Below are positions 63,682 to 64,000 of a DNA stretch of 64,000 nt, in pieces (position 1 is the stretch's first letter; the number at the start of each line of letters is the position of its first letter). The translations under genes and the position numbers were made by a program. The stretch lies in assembly GCF_000025605.1 (NCBI RefSeq), contig NC_013894.1:729529-793528 (forward strand). Direction: 5' to 3'. This stretch comes from Thermocrinis albus DSM 14484. Its GTDB lineage: Bacteria; Aquificota; Aquificia; Aquificales; Aquificaceae. The notes beneath the pieces are model-generated. The model searched no databases and had not been told where the DNA came from. It saw only the letters and a list, made by a program, of their open reading frames with translations.

Positions 63682-64000
63682 TCATGGTTTGTACCTTAAG
63701 ACCTCCACCCACCTCTCCTTTATGTAGGGCAAGGGTTCCACCTTAAACTGGGGATAGGTTTCGGGTGTCTGGTCTTCCGCTTTGTAGACACGTACCTTGG
63801 TGTCGAACCAAGCCAAGTGTCCCGTTATAGGATCACCGTAGTAAATCTCCTTTCCTCCTATACGTATGCTGTGGGGAATAACGTGGTTGAGGAGAAAACC
63901 TTCGTGGCCCTCCTCTGCTTCAGGTTTGAGACCCCATGTACCCTGCATCTTACCTATGGCGTTCCAAGTCCATACAGAGTTTGGTTCTGTGGTTTCCGTC
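63682..64000 (-). CDS. Molybdopterin oxidoreductase, C-terminal end (cut by window edge)
   Basis: The last 106 or so codons of the catalytic subunit of the complex. The frame is open to the window edge (TEPNSVWTWNAIGKMQGTWG ...). The C-terminal part (IRIGGKEIYYGDPITGHLAWFD) fits the Mo-bisPGD-binding domain of DMSO-reductase-family enzymes. The active-site ligand and any Tat signal lie outside the window, so the substrate is not decided. Confidence 0.75.
   Translation of the reverse strand, partial: TETTEPNSVWTWNAIGKMQGTWGLKPEAEEGHEGFLLNHVIPHSIRIGGKEIYYGDPITGHLAWFDTKVRVYKAEDQTPETYPQFKVEPLPYIKERWVEVLRYKP

Overview
The window is one continuous, very compact stretch of a bacterial chromosome. 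It most resembles a hyperthermophilic or thermophilic chemolithoautotroph of the family Aquificaceae (Hydrogenobacter/Thermocrinis-like). The evidence is a sulfide:quinone reductase with the Aquifex cysteine numbering (C124, C156, C347), a pyruvate:ferredoxin oxidoreductase operon of the reductive TCA cycle type with extra small subunits, a HARP-type protein-only RNase P candidate ('RNA ligase partner') beside an Rnl3-type RNA ligase, and Gram-negative envelope genes (kdsB, heptose adenylyltransferase, LptF/G-like permease, TolC/RND systems). I identified the organism from protein sequence features only; no database was searched.

Layout. 1-6.8 kb (- strand): a CusA/CzcA-type metal efflux trio, then rpsO and pnp (pnp runs off the left edge). 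6.8-12.6 kb: an acetate module, acs on + facing yjcH-actP-DUF294 on -, with two near-consensus promoters and a CRP/FNR-like dyad between them. 12.7-20.5 kb: mazG, queH with a large extra C-terminal half, pepA, rlpA, a short RlmN-like radical SAM enzyme, ricT/PSP1, holB and accC. 20.5-24.2 kb: the pyruvate synthase operon. 24.2-32.7 kb: MATE exporter, patatin-like lipase, tRNA-Arg and tRNA-Pro, a thioredoxin-like lipoprotein and a second RND trio. 32.7-41 kb: queC-mutS2, sqr (-), then yebC-ridA-dnaB-secD. 41-42.2 kb: a FliK-like gene with a 309-bp internal tandem repeat. 42.2-47.1 kb: hisF-NUDIX-kdsB, HARP, RNA ligase (-), ffh. 47.1-50.8 kb (-): glgA/heptose/degenerate-EAL/TPR operon. 50.9-53.2 kb: SorA/SoxC-type sulfite dehydrogenase with its cytochrome, then tpiA. 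53.2-56.8 kb (-): lysA-grpE-unknown-unknown-lptF/G. 56.9-61.9 kb: argJ, tRNA-Leu, cysteine synthase family, tatC/tatA, ubiX, a second rlpA and a small cytochrome c. 61.8-64 kb (-): a SoeABC/DmsABC-like molybdoenzyme operon cut by the right edge, with a 41-codon reading frame between its B and C genes.

How it fits together. Sulfur compounds feed electrons through SQR, the Sor-type and Soe-type enzymes and small cytochromes. TatA/TatC would export the RR-signal sulfite dehydrogenase. Pyruvate synthase and acetyl-CoA synthetase meet at acetyl-CoA, and AccC draws from it. Genes abut or overlap almost everywhere. Convergent pairs overlap by 4-77 bp. Many first genes have a TATAAT-like box only 5-12 nt before the start codon and no Shine-Dalgarno sequence, which suggests widespread leaderless mRNAs. 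No insertion sequence, CRISPR array, prophage or rRNA gene was seen, and no gene-free stretch exceeds 300 bp. The best candidates for something undescribed are the intercistronic 41-codon/hairpin element at 62857-62983, the QueH C-terminal half, the short RlmN-like enzyme, the repeat-bearing FliK-like gene and the catalytically degraded EAL protein.
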